DNA of 64,000 bases from Desulfobacterales bacterium (GCA_016342285.1 JAEINQ010000033.1:1-64000), one strand, 5' to 3'. Positions 8,623 through 19,258 are shown, numbered from the stretch's first letter. The notes: generated by a model not told the origin, from the sequence alone. Made by a program: numbers and translations.

Positions 8623-11600
8623 TTATCCGTGGTATTCCTGAATCGTTCGTACGCCGAGCTGTTTTCGGGACAGCGCGGCGATGCCTCGGCACATGGCTTT
8701 GGCACCGGCGATGGTGGTGGCATAGGGGATACTGTATTTGATGGCCGCCCGCCTGATTTCAAAGCCGTCCTGTCGGGGCTCATTCCCCGAACCGGTGTTG
8801 ACGACGAGCTGAACCTCGTTGTTCTTGATGGCGTCCACCACATGGGGCCGCCCCCGGGAAACCTTGTTGATCACGGTATTGGCGATGCCGTGGTTGTCAA
8901 GAAAGTCAGCGGTCCCCCGGGTGGCGCAAATGGCAAAACCGATGTCCACGAACAGGGCGGCCACAGAGAGCACGCCGGCTTTGTCACGGTCTTGAACGCT
9001 GATAAAGACCGTGCCGCTCAGGGGGAGTTTGTGCCCCACGGCCAGTTGGGCTTTGGCATAGGCCGCACCGAACCGGTCGGCGATGCCCATGACTTCGCCC
9101 GTCGATTTCATCTCGGGCCCCAGCAGGGTATCGACGCCGGGAAACCGGTCAAAGGGCAGGACCGCCTCTTTAACCGACACGTGGGACGGCACCACCTCTT
9201 GGGTCAACCCCAGTTCGGCCAGGGTGGCACCCATCATCACCCGGGTGGCCAGTTTGGCCAGGGGAACGCCGGTGGCCTTGCTCACGAAGGGAATGGTCCT
9301 TGAGGCCCGGGGATTGACTTCAAGGACATAAAGCCGGTCATCCTTGACCGCGTACTGAACGTTCATCAGACCCACCACCAAAAGCTCGGCCGCCATGGCC
9401 TTGGTGGCGGACATCATCTCCTCCAGCAGGGCCGGGCGGATGCTCTGGGGCGGCAGGACACAGGCCGAATCCCCGGAATGAACCCCGGCGGCCTCGATGT
9501 GCTCCATCACCCCGCCGATGATCGTGGTGCGGCCGTCGCTGATGGCGTCCACGTCAAACTCCACGGCATCCTCGAGGAACTTGTCGATAAGCACCGGATG
9601 CCCCGGAGAGGCGTCCATGGCCAGCCGGGTAAAATTCTCCAGATCCTTTCGCTCGTAGACAATCTTCATGGCCCGTCCGCCCAGCACGTAGGAGGGCCGG
9701 ACGATGACCGGATATCCGATGACCTCGGCTGCCGCCACCGCCTCGGCCGCCGAGGTGGCGATGCCGTTGTCCGGCTGGACCAGCCCGAGCTTTTTAAGCA
9801 TGGCCTGGAAGAGTTCGCGGTCTTCGGCCCGGTCGATGCTCTCCGGCGGGGTCCCCAGGATCGGCACACCGGCCGCGGACAGGGCCGTGGAAAGGTTGAG
9901 CGGTGTCTGGCCGCCAAACTGGACAATCACCCCCATGGGGCGTTCCGTCTCGGCGATATGCAGCACGTCCTCACGGGTCAACGGCTCAAAGTAGAGCTTG
10001 TCCGAGGTATCGTAGTCCGTGCTCACCGTCTCGGGGTTAGAGTTGACCATGATGGAGGTGACCCCCATCTCCCTTAAGGCAAAAGAGGCATGGACACAGC
10101 AGTAGTCAAATTCGATCCCCTGGCCGATCCGGTTGGGCCCGCCGCCGAGGATCATCACCTTACGGTTGTCCGTGAACCGGGATTCATCCTCGGTTTCGTA
10201 GGTGGAATAATAATAAGGGGTGGCGGCGGCAAACTCCGCCGCACAGGTGTCCACCAGTTTGTAGACCGGCCGCAGCCCCAGGTCCCGGCGTCGCTGGCGG
10301 ACGGCCTCTTCATCGCTGCCGGTCAGATGGGCCAGTTGGATATCCGAAAAACCCCAGGCCTTGGCCCGGCCCAGCAGTTCGTCGGAAAGAGCCGGTCCCG
10401 CGTCAGCTATCCGGCCCTCCATCTCCACAATCTGCCGGATCTGATGAAGAAACCACGGGTCGATGCCGGTGAGCTCATAGATCAAATCGATGCTCACCCC
10501 GGCTTTAAGGGCGTGGCGCAGGTAAAAAATCCTCTTACTGTTGGGCGTGGCCAGTTTCTGCTCGATCTCGGAAACCGATGGCCCGGCCCCGGCCTCGTCC
10601 GTCTCGTCGCGACCGTCGGCGCCCAGGCCATAGCGACCGGTCTCCAGGGATCGCAGCCCTTTTTGCAGGGCCTCTTTGAAAGTTCGGCCGATGGCCATGG
10701 TCTCGCCCACCGACTTCATGGCTGTGGTGAGCACGTCGGGGGTTTCGGGAAACTTTTCAAAAGCCCAGCGCGGAATCTTGACCACACAGTAGTCCAGGGT
10801 CGGCTCAAAGGCGGCCATGGTCTCGCCGGTAATGTCGTTGGGGATTTCGTCCAGGGTGTAGCCGACGGCCAACTTGGCGGCAATTTTGGCGATGGGGTAG
10901 CCCGTGGCCTTGGAGGCAAGGGCCGAGCTTCGCGACACCCGCGGGTTCATCTCCACCACGATCATCTCACCGGTTTTGGGGTTAACGGCGAACTGAACGT
11001 TGGATCCGCCGGTATCCACCCCGATTTCGCGCATGATGGCAATGGAGGCGTCCCGCATCGCCTGGTATTCCCGGTCGGTGAGGGTCTGGGCCGGCGCCAC
11101 GGTGATGCTCTCGCCCGTATGCACCCCCATGGGGTCCATGTTCTCGATGGAACAGATGATGACCACGTTGTCGTTGTGGTCCCGCATCACCTCCAGTTCG
11201 TATTCCTTCCAGCCCAATACGGATTCTTCCAGCATGATCTGATGGATGAAGCTGGCATCGAGGCCGGCCTTGGCCATGCCTTCCAGTTCCTCGGAATTGT
11301 AGGCCACACCGGCGCCGGTGCCGCCCAGGGTAAAGCTGGGCCGGACAATGACGGGAAAACCGATCTCGGCGGCAATGCCGACCACCTGGTCTATGTTCCG
11401 GGCGATGCCGCTCTTGGGAATTCTCAGGCCGATCCGATGCATGGCCTCCCGGAACAGGTCCCGGTCCTCGGCCTTGTTGATGGATTCGATATTGGCCCCG
11501 ATCATCTCCACGCCGAATCGGTCCAGCACCCCCATGCGGGCGACCTCCACGGCCGTGTTGAGGCCGGTCTGCCCGCCCAGGGTCGGCAGCAGGGCGTCAG

Positions 11601-11847
11601 GGCGTTCCCGCTCGATGATCTGGGCCACGACCTCCGGCGTGACGGGCTCAATATAGATACGGTGAGCCGTCTCCGGGTCGGTCATGATGGTGGCCGGATT
11701 GGAATTGACCAGGACCACCTCGTAGCCTTCCTCCATCAGGGCCTTACAGGCCTGGGTGCCGGAATAGTCGAATTCGCAGGCCTGGCTGATGATGATGGGG
11801 CCGGCCCCGATGATCATGATCTTTTTTATGTCGGTGCGTTTGGGCAT
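8623..11847 (-). CDS. carB: Carbamoyl-phosphate synthase large subunit CarB
   Basis: Makes carbamoyl phosphate from bicarbonate, ATP and ammonia delivered by CarA, for pyrimidines and arginine. It is 1074 residues, full length. Two homologous ATP-grasp halves are visible ([11 protein letters not shown] and [24 protein letters not shown] and [13 protein letters not shown]), followed by the C-terminal MGS-like allosteric domain ([20 protein letters not shown]). The start [11 protein letters not shown] at 11847 is the family start. The frame continues upstream to 11985, but there it only translates the ACCAAT simple repeat ([10 protein letters not shown]). Confidence 0.97.
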   Translation of the reverse strand: MPKRTDIKKIMIIGAGPIIISQACEFDYSGTQACKALMEEGYEVVLVNSNPATIMTDPETAHRIYIEPVTPEVVAQIIERERPDALLPTLGGQTGLNTAVEVARMGVLDRFGVEMIGANIESINKAEDRDLFREAMHRIGLRIPKSGIARNIDQVVGIAAEIGFPVIVRPSFTLGGTGAGVAYNSEELEGMAKAGLDASFIHQIMLEESVLGWKEYELEVMRDHNDNVVIICSIENMDPMGVHTGESITVAPAQTLTDREYQAMRDASIAIMREIGVDTGGSNVQFAVNPKTGEMIVVEMNPRVSRSSALASKATGYPIAKIAAKLAVGYTLDEIPNDITGETMAAFEPTLDYCVVKIPRWAFEKFPETPDVLTTAMKSVGETMAIGRTFKEALQKGLRSLETGRYGLGADGRDETDEAGAGPSVSEIEQKLATPNSKRIFYLRHALKAGVSIDLIYELTGIDPWFLHQIRQIVEMEGRIADAGPALSDELLGRAKAWGFSDIQLAHLTGSDEEAVRQRRRDLGLRPVYKLVDTCAAEFAAATPYYYSTYETEDESRFTDNRKVMILGGGPNRIGQGIEFDYCCVHASFALREMGVTSIMVNSNPETVSTDYDTSDKLYFEPLTREDVLHIAETERPMGVIVQFGGQTPLNLSTALSAAGVPILGTPPESIDRAEDRELFQAMLKKLGLVQPDNGIATSAAEAVAAAEVIGYPVIVRPSYVLGGRAMKIVYERKDLENFTRLAMDASPGHPVLIDKFLEDAVEFDVDAISDGRTTIIGGVMEHIEAAGVHSGDSACVLPPQSIRPALLEEMMSATKAMAAELLVVGLMNVQYAVKDDRLYVLEVNPRASRTIPFVSKATGVPLAKLATRVMMGATLAELGLTQEVVPSHVSVKEAVLPFDRFPGVDTLLGPEMKSTGEVMGIADRFGAAYAKAQLAVGHKLPLSGTVFISVQDRDKAGVLSVAALFVDIGFAICATRGTADFLDNHGIANTVINKVSRGRPHVVDAIKNNEVQLVVNTGSGNEPRQDGFEIRRAAIKYSIPYATTIAGAKAMCRGIAALSRKQLGVRTIQEYHG

Positions 11848-11859
11848 GGGGTCAGTTCT

Positions 11860-11999
11860 ATTGGTTGAATTGGTTGGATTGGTCTGATTGGTTTGATTGG
11901 TTGGATTGGTTGAATTGGTTGGATTGGTCTGATTGGTTGGGCGGTAGCTCGGTATTTCCTCAACCAATAAAACCAATGGAACCAATGGAACCGATCAAA
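11860..11999. repeat. Inverted ATTGGTT simple-repeat element between carA and carB
   Basis: About nine units of roughly 9 bp, variants of GATTGGTTG, run from 11860 to 11940 with a higher-order period near 36 bp (the GGTCTGATTGG variant recurs). After 20 bp of unrelated sequence, complementary AACCAATAAAACCAATGG units run from 11962 to 11999. The element fills the carA-carB spacer, where these genes are normally only a few bases apart. Tandem unit number is likely to vary between strains (inference). Confidence 0.8.
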
Positions 12000-13142
12000 C
12001 TATCTATTTTCCTCCACCATTTTTCGAAAATCGTCAAAGAGGTAGTTGGCGTCGTTGGGGCCCGGTGCGGCCTCAGGATGGTACTGAACGGCAAAGAACG
12101 GCAGCCGTTTGTGTCGGAACCCTTCCAGGGTCTGATCGTTTAAGTTCACGTGGGTGATCTCCACATCCTGGCTGTCCAGCGTCCCCAGGTCCACCACGAA
12201 TCCGTGGTTCTGACTGGTGATCTCGATGCGACCCGTGGCCAGCTGCTTGACCGGCTGGTTGGCCCCCCGGTGGCCGAACTTGAGCTTGTAGGTTTTGGCC
12301 CCCAGGGCCAGCCCCATCAGCTGATGCCCCAGGCAGATGCCGAACATGGGTTTAAAACCCATCAGGCTTTGAATGGTCTTCACCGCATAGCCCACCGGCT
12401 CCGGGTCGCCGGGGCCGTTGGACAAAAAGATGCCGTCGGGCGCCATGGCCCGGATGGTATCGGCACCGGTGTTCGCCGGTACCACCACCAGTTCAAACCC
12501 GACGTTTTCAAGGTTGCGCAAAATATTGTACTTGATGCCGAAATCAAAGACCACCACAGACGGACGGGTGGTTTTTTGACGCCAGACCCCTTGGTCGAGA
12601 ACCGGCCGGGCCGTATCGAAGAAGACCGGCACGCCCTGCTCCCAACGGTAGGGAGAACGGGTGGTCACCCCACGGACCAGGTCCCTTCCCACCATGGAAG
12701 GGATTGCCCGCGCCTTTTCCACGCAGGCAGCCGGGTCCGATTCGTCGGTGGAGATAAACGCCCGCATGGCGCCGGCATTTCTCAGGTGCAGGGTCAGTGC
12801 CCGCGTGTCCAGGGCTTCGATTCCCATGATTGCGTGTTCCCGCAGATAGTCGGCCAGGGAACGGGTGGCCCGGTAGTTGCTGTAACAGGCCTGATACTCT
12901 TTGACAATAAAGGCCGCCACCTGAATTCGGCCCGATTCCACATCGGCGAAATTGACCCCGTAATTACCGATGAGCGGATAGGTCATGGTGACCATCTGAC
13001 CGCTGTAGGACGGATCGGTCAGGACCTCCTGATATCCGCTCATGCCGGTGTTGAACACCGCCTCGCCGCCGGTCTCCCCCGGTCCGGTAAAGCTGCGGCA
13101 GGCAAAGGTCCTGCCGTCCTCCAAAGCCAGTATCGCTTTCAT
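12000..13142 (-). CDS. carA: Carbamoyl-phosphate synthase small subunit CarA
   Basis: Glutaminase subunit that feeds ammonia to CarB. The 380-residue protein has the N-terminal CPSase_sm domain ([14 protein letters not shown] through [17 protein letters not shown]) and a C-terminal class I amidotransferase domain with the nucleophile Cys in MFGICLGHQ and the catalytic His in [11 protein letters not shown]. It lies upstream of carB in the same direction, with the simple-repeat element between them. No upstream attenuator or PyrR-like leader was recognised; the region upstream is repeat R3. Confidence 0.96.
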   Translation of the reverse strand: MKAILALEDGRTFACRSFTGPGETGGEAVFNTGMSGYQEVLTDPSYSGQMVTMTYPLIGNYGVNFADVESGRIQVAAFIVKEYQACYSNYRATRSLADYLREHAIMGIEALDTRALTLHLRNAGAMRAFISTDESDPAACVEKARAIPSMVGRDLVRGVTTRSPYRWEQGVPVFFDTARPVLDQGVWRQKTTRPSVVVFDFGIKYNILRNLENVGFELVVVPANTGADTIRAMAPDGIFLSNGPGDPEPVGYAVKTIQSLMGFKPMFGICLGHQLMGLALGAKTYKLKFGHRGANQPVKQLATGRIEITSQNHGFVVDLGTLDSQDVEITHVNLNDQTLEGFRHKRLPFFAVQYHPEAAPGPNDANYLFDDFRKMVEENR

Positions 13143-13192
13143 GGGCTGCCATCCCTCATGGGATCGTGTTTTCGGTAGTGTTTACAGGTGGT

Positions 13193-13463
13193 TTAAGAAT
13201 TCCGGCCCAGAGGACCGGGCTTGGGTTTGTCCCTAAAAGGGGCTGGGTTACCGACCCCATATCAGTGTGGAGTGCCTAAAGTGAGTCCCGCCAAGGCGGG
13301 ATTGAGGAGTCGCTACGCTCCACCGTTTTTCTATGATGGGCAGAATTCCTTAATCCCGCCCCGGCGGGACTCACTTCAAACTTTAGTTCACTATAGCCAC
13401 TTGCCAAAAACGGTCTCGTCATCGCCAACTGACGCAGACCATGCCCACAGGACGCGGATTCCC
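13193..13463. repeat. Modular dispersed repeat R3 with two palindromic mini-insertions
   Basis: End module 1 (AAGAATTCCGGCCCAGAGGACCGG, 13194-13217) and end module 2 (GACCATGCCCACAGGACGCGGATTCCC, about 13437-13463) bracket arms around AGTGCCTAAAGTGA and TTAGTTCACT. The conserved centre (about 13305-13348) is inverted relative to R1 and R4 (GGAGTCGCTACGCTCC ... GGGCAGAATTCC). Two inverted copies of a mini-palindrome, TCCCGCC-N2-GGCGGGA, sit at 13286-13301 and 13354-13369 and differ only in the loop. It fills the carA-gltB3/D gap of 563 bp together with S1. Confidence 0.8.
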
Positions 13464-13470
13464 ATTTAGT

Positions 13471-13533
13471 TTCCATCCATAAATGGCCTTTTTGCCCGAT
13501 CTCTTCGTCAATCAGCGCCATTTCTTTTGCGGT
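13471..13533. repeat. Dispersed hairpin repeat S1
   Basis: TTCCATCCATAAATGGCC ... GCGCCATTTCTT carries the inverted pair AAATGGC/GCCATTT about 30 nt apart. A second copy, S2, occurs at 29481-29562 with an extra ~20-bp palindrome inside. On the minus strand it lies within an open frame (13584-13276) that I do not accept as a gene. Confidence 0.7.
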
Positions 13534-13705
13534 GTAGCTCGCTACGCCTCCGCGCAATGGCTCGATTTCCTTGACCTTGGACAAAAATTCACATTTATAA
13601 ATTGGGAACGCTCATGGGTGCCCATCCACGCAAAAACCGATTCGTGGACAGGCACCCTTTAGATTGAAGCGGTAACTGTCATAAAACGGCCATGCCGTCA
13701 ACCGG

Positions 13706-16036
13706 TCAATCCAGGGGTGTATTCTCCACCAGGTCCCACACCCCGCAAGGGCAGGCCCCGCCGCAGAAACCGCAGCCAATGCACCGGTCGGCATCGACCA
13801 CATACGCGAAGGCATCGCCGTCTCCTGCCTGCCTGGAAATGGCCGCCTGGGGGCAGACGGCCACGCAGATGCCGCAGTCGCGACAGGCCCCGCAGGAGGC
13901 GCACTGGGAACCACATTGGGTGACGTCGTCATAGCGGGTCATGCGCGGGTCAAAGTATTCCAGGCTGACCCGCTGCCGGTCGAGCATCTTTTTCGCCGTG
14001 GCGGCGGGTCGGCGACCGGCGAGGATATCGCCCATGGCCCCGGCCGCCTGCCGGCCCGATCCGATGGCGTCGGTCAGGAGCCCGGGACGCACCGCGTCAC
14101 CGATGGCAAAGATCTTGGGGTCCGAGGTCTGACCAAAGGAATCGGTCGAAATAAAACCCCGTTCAATGGCAACGCTTTCCGGCAAAAAGTCCAAATCCGG
14201 GGCATCTCCGATGGCAATGACCACGGTGTCGGCGGCAAGAACTTCACCAGTGGACAAGACGACGCCGGCTTCGGTGACCGCCTTGGTGAAACAGGGCCAG
14301 CGGAATACCGCGCCCACCTTTTCAGCATCCTCTTTTTCCTTCCCGTATGCCAACGGTTTCTGCACATCCAGCAGGACGATCTCCTCGGCACCGAGCCGAT
14401 GGGCCTCGGTGGCCACGTCACATCCCACATTGCCCCCACCGACGATCACCACCCGCTTGCCCGGGGCAATGGCACCGGTTTTGGCCCGGGCCAGAAAGGT
14501 CAGGGACGGAATCATCCGTTCGGCGCCGGGGACCGGCAGGATTCGGGGACGCTGGGCACCCACGGCCACCACCACGAAATCAAAGTCCGCGGTGAGTTGA
14601 ACCACGTCCGGGCGGGTCAGGGGTTGCTTGAGGTTGACCCGGGGAATCACCGCTTCGATCCGAGCCAGCTCGCTTCGAACCACGGCTTCGGGAATCCGGC
14701 TGCCGGGAATCGCGGCGGTGATCTTGCCGCCCAGGGTATCGGCCTTGTCGTAAAGGGTCACGGCGTGCCCCATTTGCCGCAACTGCCAGGCAACGGAGAG
14801 TCCGGCAGGCCCGGCACCGATGACGGCAATGCGATGGCCACTTTCTTCGGGCAGATCCGGAAGTTTGGCATCAATGCTGGCCTTACCCAGGGCGGCGATG
14901 TCTAACGGCACCATCTGGCCGCTCTGCCGGGTGCAGGCCTGCATGCAAAGGTTGGGACAGAGGTAGCCACAGATCGTTGCCGGAAAAGGCGTGTAGGCCA
15001 GGGCCAGATCCACGGCCTCGTCCACCCGGCCTTCGCGGATCAGCCGCCAGCGCTCCTGGACCGGAATCCCCGTGGGACAACTGGCCTGGCAGGGGGCATC
15101 GTAGACCCGGTTTTCCCACACCGGCACAAAGCGGCGCAACGCCCCGGTAGGAACCAGCGGTACCGTCGAGCGGTCCTCGGTGGTCAAATCGCCGATCAAC
15201 CCGCCCTGCCCCAACTCCCGGTTCCAGATCTGGGTTCGAAAATCGTCCATGGATAACCGTTCCCGGGCCACCTTCTCCTGGGGGGTACGGGCACGTAGCA
15301 ACTGCCACTGGTCCATATCGGCCAACGCGTCAAACAGTTCGATTCGGCCGATATCCTTGAGAAAGTGCTTGAGGTGTCCGGTCAGCCATTGACGGTCCGT
15401 TTCGACCAGGGGGACAAGCTTGGCATCCGGCCGGCTGTAGCCCTGGTGGGACCCGCGAAAATAAACCCTGCCGCCCACCATCCCCACAAACGGTCGGTAG
15501 CCGAGCACGTTGGCCGGATCCTGGGGATCCACGCCGCAGACCACGGCGACCCCGCCGGCCATGAATTCGCCGAAGTAGTCGCCCACCGATCCCAGCACCC
15601 AGAGCTCCGGCGGATCAAAGCGCGGGTTTTGCTTGGTCATGGTCATGCCCCGGGCACCGATATGGCCGGCCACGTAAATTTTCCCCTGGGCCATGGCGTT
15701 GGCCACACCGTTGCCGGCATTGCCGTGAATGACGATTTGTGCGCCGGCATTGAGCCAGCCCACGTCGTCTGATGCCGGGCCCATGACGTCAATATTGGTG
15801 CCGGGATACCCCATGGCGCCGAGGCGCTGGCCCGCGGGGCCTTCCACGGTAATGTGAATCCGTCGTCCATCCTTGGGCCAGAGCCGGCCGCCGATGCCGT
15901 GCTGGCCAAACGCCCGAATGCTGATCTCGCGATACCCTTGTGCCACGATCTTCTGAATCTGCTCTTCCAGGATCCGCGAGTCCAGCCGGACGCCCATCTC
16001 TTTGCCACGAATGATGGCAACCTGTTGATCGTTCAT
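13706..16036 (-). CDS. Glutamate synthase GXGXG domain fused to GltD-type FAD oxidoreductase and ferredoxin
   Basis: A 776-residue fusion. Residues ~1-260 are the GXGXG beta-helix domain that forms the C-terminus of the classical large subunit (AMAQGKIYVAGHIGARG, GVAVVCG). Residues ~310-390 are the Cys-rich Fe-S domain of GltD (APCQASCPTGIP, ICGYLCPNLCMQAC). Residues ~400-690 form the FAD/NAD(P) module (AVIGAGPAGLSVAW, VVIVGGGNVGCDVA). The C-terminus holds two [4Fe-4S] motifs (CGACRDCGICVAVC, CIGCGFCGGAC). It is the last gene of the gltB1-gltB2 operon and probably passes NAD(P)H electrons to the FMN subunit. The start MNDQQVA at 16036 is chosen because the upstream extension lacks family sequence. 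Confidence 0.9.
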   Translation of the reverse strand: MNDQQVAIIRGKEMGVRLDSRILEEQIQKIVAQGYREISIRAFGQHGIGGRLWPKDGRRIHITVEGPAGQRLGAMGYPGTNIDVMGPASDDVGWLNAGAQIVIHGNAGNGVANAMAQGKIYVAGHIGARGMTMTKQNPRFDPPELWVLGSVGDYFGEFMAGGVAVVCGVDPQDPANVLGYRPFVGMVGGRVYFRGSHQGYSRPDAKLVPLVETDRQWLTGHLKHFLKDIGRIELFDALADMDQWQLLRARTPQEKVARERLSMDDFRTQIWNRELGQGGLIGDLTTEDRSTVPLVPTGALRRFVPVWENRVYDAPCQASCPTGIPVQERWRLIREGRVDEAVDLALAYTPFPATICGYLCPNLCMQACTRQSGQMVPLDIAALGKASIDAKLPDLPEESGHRIAVIGAGPAGLSVAWQLRQMGHAVTLYDKADTLGGKITAAIPGSRIPEAVVRSELARIEAVIPRVNLKQPLTRPDVVQLTADFDFVVVAVGAQRPRILPVPGAERMIPSLTFLARAKTGAIAPGKRVVIVGGGNVGCDVATEAHRLGAEEIVLLDVQKPLAYGKEKEDAEKVGAVFRWPCFTKAVTEAGVVLSTGEVLAADTVVIAIGDAPDLDFLPESVAIERGFISTDSFGQTSDPKIFAIGDAVRPGLLTDAIGSGRQAAGAMGDILAGRRPAATAKKMLDRQRVSLEYFDPRMTRYDDVTQCGSQCASCGACRDCGICVAVCPQAAISRQAGDGDAFAYVVDADRCIGCGFCGGACPCGVWDLVENTPLD

Positions 16037-16098
16037 GGATCTTCTCCACTGCTGCATAAGCCCGGGTCTGGCGGGCACCGCCCACAAGACCCGGACCG

Positions 16099-17733
16099 TT
16101 AGATCACGTATTTGATGTCGAGCCGTTGGGCGGCTGCCGCGTCGTCGATGCCCAATGCATCGGACATGCCGATGGGAAGCGATGTGGACCGTCCCAGGGG
16201 CGCAACAATCTTCTTGAGTTCCGTATCAAAACTCAGGAACAGGTCCACCACCCGTTCGGCCACCTGGTCCACGTCCAGCCGGCGGTAAAGCCGCGCGTCC
16301 TGGGACGTGATCCCCTTGGGGCAGGCACCGATGTTACAGATATTGCACCGGTCTCCCTCGGAACCGAGGCAACCGGCTGCCGCCTGCATGACGTATTTTC
16401 CCACCTGCACCCCGCTGGCCCCCAGCATGATCAGCGCCGCCGCATTGGCGGCCAGGTTGCCGCTCTTGCCCACACCGCCGCCGGCAAAGAGGGGAATTTC
16501 GTTCTGGGCGCCGATCTTCACCAGGTTCAGGTAACAGTCCCGGACATTGCTGGCAATGGGGTGGCCCATATGGTCCATGGAGACGTTGTAGGCCGCACCG
16601 GTCCCCCCGTCCTCGCCGTCGATGGCCAGGCCCGCCGCATAGGGATTGCGACTGAGGTTGTTGAGGACCGCCGTGGCCGTTGTGGTGGCGGAAATCTTGG
16701 GATAGACCGGAACGCGGAACCCCCAGGCCATGCACATGGACTGGATCATCTTGGCCACGGACTCCTCAATGGAGTACTGGGTCTGATGAGTGGGCGGACT
16801 GGGAAGATTCACCCCGGCGGGCACGCCGCGGATGGCGGCGATGAGCCGGTTGACCTTGTACCACATGAGCAGGCCGCCGTCGCCCGGTTTGGCCCCCTGG
16901 CCGTATTTGATCTCAATGGCGCAGGGGTCTTCCTTCATCCGCGGGATGGCATGGATGATTTCGTCCCACCCGAAATAGCCGCTGGCGATCTGCAAAATCA
17001 CGTATTTGAGAAACCGGCTGCGCAACAGCCGGGGCGGGCACCCCCCCTCCCCGGTGCTCATACGCACGGGCATGCCCAACTCCTCATTGAGGTAGGCCAC
17101 CCCCATCTGCAACCCCTCCCACATATTGGGGGACAGGGCGCCGAAACTCATGCCGCCGATGATCAGGGGGTAGATCTCTCGGACCGGCGGGGTCCATCCG
17201 TTTTCCTGGAAGAATTTCAGGCCCTGTTCCGGCGGCTGAACCCGCCCGAGCAGGGTGCGCAGCTCGAATTCATGGCGGCCGGCATCCAGGGCCGGGTCGG
17301 TGAGCATGGAGATGCGGATGAACTTGATCCGATCCAGCACACCTCCTGACACGTTTCGTCGCCCGCCCCGTCTCCGGGGCTGGCCGCCGCGATTGATGTG
17401 ATAGCGCAGCTTGTCCGCCTCGTCCGTTCGGGCCGGCATGATGGCGTCGTTGGGGCAGACCATGGTGCACATGGCGCACCCCACACAGGCATAGGCCGGA
17501 TCGGTCTTCTGGCGGATGCCGTAATAGGTTTCCATGGCAGACCCCGGCGCCGCATCGCTATTTATAACAGCACTGATATGGCGCTTACGGAACACGCCCA
17601 GCTCAATGGCGTGGACCGGGCAGACCGCCGTGCAGCTGCCGCAGAGGGTGCATCGGTCCTGCCGCCACTGGATCTGCCAGGGCAGGTCCTTGATGCTCAG
17701 TGAGGAAGGGGTAATGGGTCGGTCTGACGGCAT
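16099..17733 (-). CDS. Archaeal-type glutamate synthase central/FMN subunit with ferredoxin domain
   Basis: A 544-residue subunit. Two [4Fe-4S] motifs are near the N-terminus (CTLCGSCTAVCPV, residues 23-35; CVGCAMCTMVCPN, about 81-93). The FMN-binding synthase barrel follows (GGMSFGALS, MSTGEGG, IEIKYGQGAKPGDGG, AIDGEDGGTGAAY, and the Cys cluster CNICNIGACPKGI). It combines 2-oxoglutarate with ammonia and reduces the intermediate to glutamate. The ATG at 17733 lies 37 nt inside the upstream glutaminase gene, indicating translational coupling. This gene-split form is typical of archaea and strict anaerobes. Confidence 0.92.
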   Translation of the reverse strand: MPSDRPITPSSLSIKDLPWQIQWRQDRCTLCGSCTAVCPVHAIELGVFRKRHISAVINSDAAPGSAMETYYGIRQKTDPAYACVGCAMCTMVCPNDAIMPARTDEADKLRYHINRGGQPRRRGGRRNVSGGVLDRIKFIRISMLTDPALDAGRHEFELRTLLGRVQPPEQGLKFFQENGWTPPVREIYPLIIGGMSFGALSPNMWEGLQMGVAYLNEELGMPVRMSTGEGGCPPRLLRSRFLKYVILQIASGYFGWDEIIHAIPRMKEDPCAIEIKYGQGAKPGDGGLLMWYKVNRLIAAIRGVPAGVNLPSPPTHQTQYSIEESVAKMIQSMCMAWGFRVPVYPKISATTTATAVLNNLSRNPYAAGLAIDGEDGGTGAAYNVSMDHMGHPIASNVRDCYLNLVKIGAQNEIPLFAGGGVGKSGNLAANAAALIMLGASGVQVGKYVMQAAAGCLGSEGDRCNICNIGACPKGITSQDARLYRRLDVDQVAERVVDLFLSFDTELKKIVAPLGRSTSLPIGMSDALGIDDAAAAQRLDIKYVI

Positions 17734-18827
17734 ATGCGTACCTCCTGACGATCCGGGCCCACGATGGCGGTGTCCAGATGCATCGGTTGAAAATCCTTGC
17801 TCTTGTCCCGATAGGGAATGGCGGCGTCGAGTCCGCAAAGTTCCGACGAAAATGCAAAGCGTCCGGGCCTGCCGCCCACCACGCCGGGACGAAGCTTCTT
17901 TCGGTCCTGGGCCATGAAAAGCGTGTGGTCCGACAACGATCCGATCACACAGTTGGGGCCGTCGATGATCATGCGGCGGCAGGTCTGCTTGAGTCGCTTG
18001 AGCATGGCGGCGTTGGGATGGCTTTCAATGGCCCCCCCCTGCAGCGGGGTAATGAGGTGCTTGTAGGCCTCCAGGCCCAGCCCCAGCCGGGAGACTGTAT
18101 AGTGGAGGATGTGGGTGAAAACCTCGGAGTCGGACTGATACCCGGTATACCCTTCGACCCCCCTGGACATGAGGTAGTCACGGATGGGAATAAAGGCCGT
18201 GTTTTCCCCGTTGGTCATGGTGGAAAAGCCTTCCAGAAAAAAGGGATGGCAGGCATAGAGGTTGATGGCGTAGTTGGTGTTCTGCCGCCCCTGGGCCATA
18301 ATGACCCGGGCAGAGAGCTCCTTGCGGTCCAGGGCGAGGTGTTTGGCCACGGCCATGGGGTCGCCGATCTCCTTGATCATGATCACATCGGGCCAGAAGC
18401 TGAACACGATCATGTCGTTCTTTGCCTCGCCCATGTGCCTCAATTGAAGACGGATGCCGACGAGCCGGGCCAGCCGTTCCTCTTGACCCAGATCGTCCCA
18501 GTCCTCGGGATATTCATAGGCCCGCACCAGGTAGACGTCTCGCTTGGGCACACCGGCCGTCGGCGCCTTGGGCACCTTGATCGTCACTTTGAATTTGGTG
18601 ATAAAACCGATATCCATCATATACCGATCCAGCCGCTTTAGCCCCTTGTCCGTAAAGATGCCGGATAAAATGGGGGCATCTTTCATCTCATCGAACGGGC
18701 CGGCCAGATCCCGCAGAAACAGACCGACACCGGAGCCGTCATGCCCTTCTCGCATTACATCGAGCGCTTCCATGGCGACCATGGGCGACAGGGGGTCTTC
18801 GCTGGTGATTGCAAACAAACGACACAT
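17697..18827 (-). CDS. Glutamate synthase glutaminase (class II amidotransferase) subunit
   Basis: A 376-residue stand-alone class II glutamine amidotransferase, equivalent to the N-terminal domain of classical GltB. Starting at 18827 gives MCRLFAI, placing the catalytic Cys at position 2, exposed after Met removal. MREGHDGSGVG and MTNGENTAFIP match the Ntn-amidotransferase fold. It is first in the three-gene glutamate synthase operon. A sigma-54-like promoter lies about 180 bp upstream. The ORF could start 27 nt earlier, but that would bury the nucleophile. Confidence 0.92.
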   Translation of the reverse strand: MCRLFAITSEDPLSPMVAMEALDVMREGHDGSGVGLFLRDLAGPFDEMKDAPILSGIFTDKGLKRLDRYMMDIGFITKFKVTIKVPKAPTAGVPKRDVYLVRAYEYPEDWDDLGQEERLARLVGIRLQLRHMGEAKNDMIVFSFWPDVIMIKEIGDPMAVAKHLALDRKELSARVIMAQGRQNTNYAINLYACHPFFLEGFSTMTNGENTAFIPIRDYLMSRGVEGYTGYQSDSEVFTHILHYTVSRLGLGLEAYKHLITPLQGGAIESHPNAAMLKRLKQTCRRMIIDGPNCVIGSLSDHTLFMAQDRKKLRPGVVGGRPGRFAFSSELCGLDAAIPYRDKSKDFQPMHLDTAIVGPDRQEVRICRQTDPLPLPH

Positions 18828-19009
18828 GGCAAGTCTCTCCTGAAATGAAATCAATGGGCTCGGCCCGTCTCACCCCGGCCCGAGCCGAAAGACACGATGA
18901 ACCCGATGGTTGCCACCGCGGGGCCAAACCGGAAAGCCTTTCTTATAGGGACAAAACCAAACCGTTGTCAAATTATGGAAAACCTTGGCGAATCAGCGGA
19001 ATATTAATA

Positions 19010-19026
19010 ATGCAACATTTGTACCG
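19010..19026 (-). promoter_or_regulatory. Candidate sigma-54 promoter for the glutamate synthase operon
   Basis: Read on the minus strand the sequence is CGGTACAAATGTTGCAT, matching the -24/-12 pattern (GG-N10-GC, with TTGCA at -12) with canonical spacing. It points at gltB1, leaving a 5' leader of about 170 nt. RpoN control would fit nitrogen regulation of GOGAT. No enhancer site was verified, so this is an inference from one match. Confidence 0.4.
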
Positions 19027-19153
19027 AAGATCGTTGACCTTTTGACACAGGCCCGGCGGAAAAGACATGTCCGGAAAGAAACAATTTTGAAATAAACCGA
19101 AAAAATACATTACATAAATGTTCAAGTCAGGGTGAGGCAAGGTCACGGGCCGC

Positions 19154-19182
19154 TTGACACCGGAACCGGTCTTTTCTATGAT
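19154..19182 (+). promoter_or_regulatory. Sigma-70-type promoter for the M48 peptidase gene
   Basis: TTGACA at 19154-19159, a 17-bp spacer, and TATGAT at 19177-19182 form a near-consensus promoter. It lies 77 bp before the ATG at 19259. That supports the internal start rather than the longer open frame starting at 19154. Confidence 0.65.
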
Positions 19183-19258
19183 TCTGCTCGCCCCAAACAG
19201 ATATGGCCAACCGATACGACGGCAGGAAGGCACGGCAACCGCCCCCCAAGGAGCCTCT

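Noticed and set aside
11848-11985. 46-residue N-terminal extension of CarB
   Set aside because: It only translates the ACCAAT simple repeat ([10 protein letters not shown]) and CarB proteins start at [10 protein letters not shown].
13276-13584. 102-codon minus-strand frame upstream of the glutamate synthase block
   Set aside because: It translates repeats R3 and S1; the second S copy at 29.5 kb does not keep the frame because of the mini-insertion.
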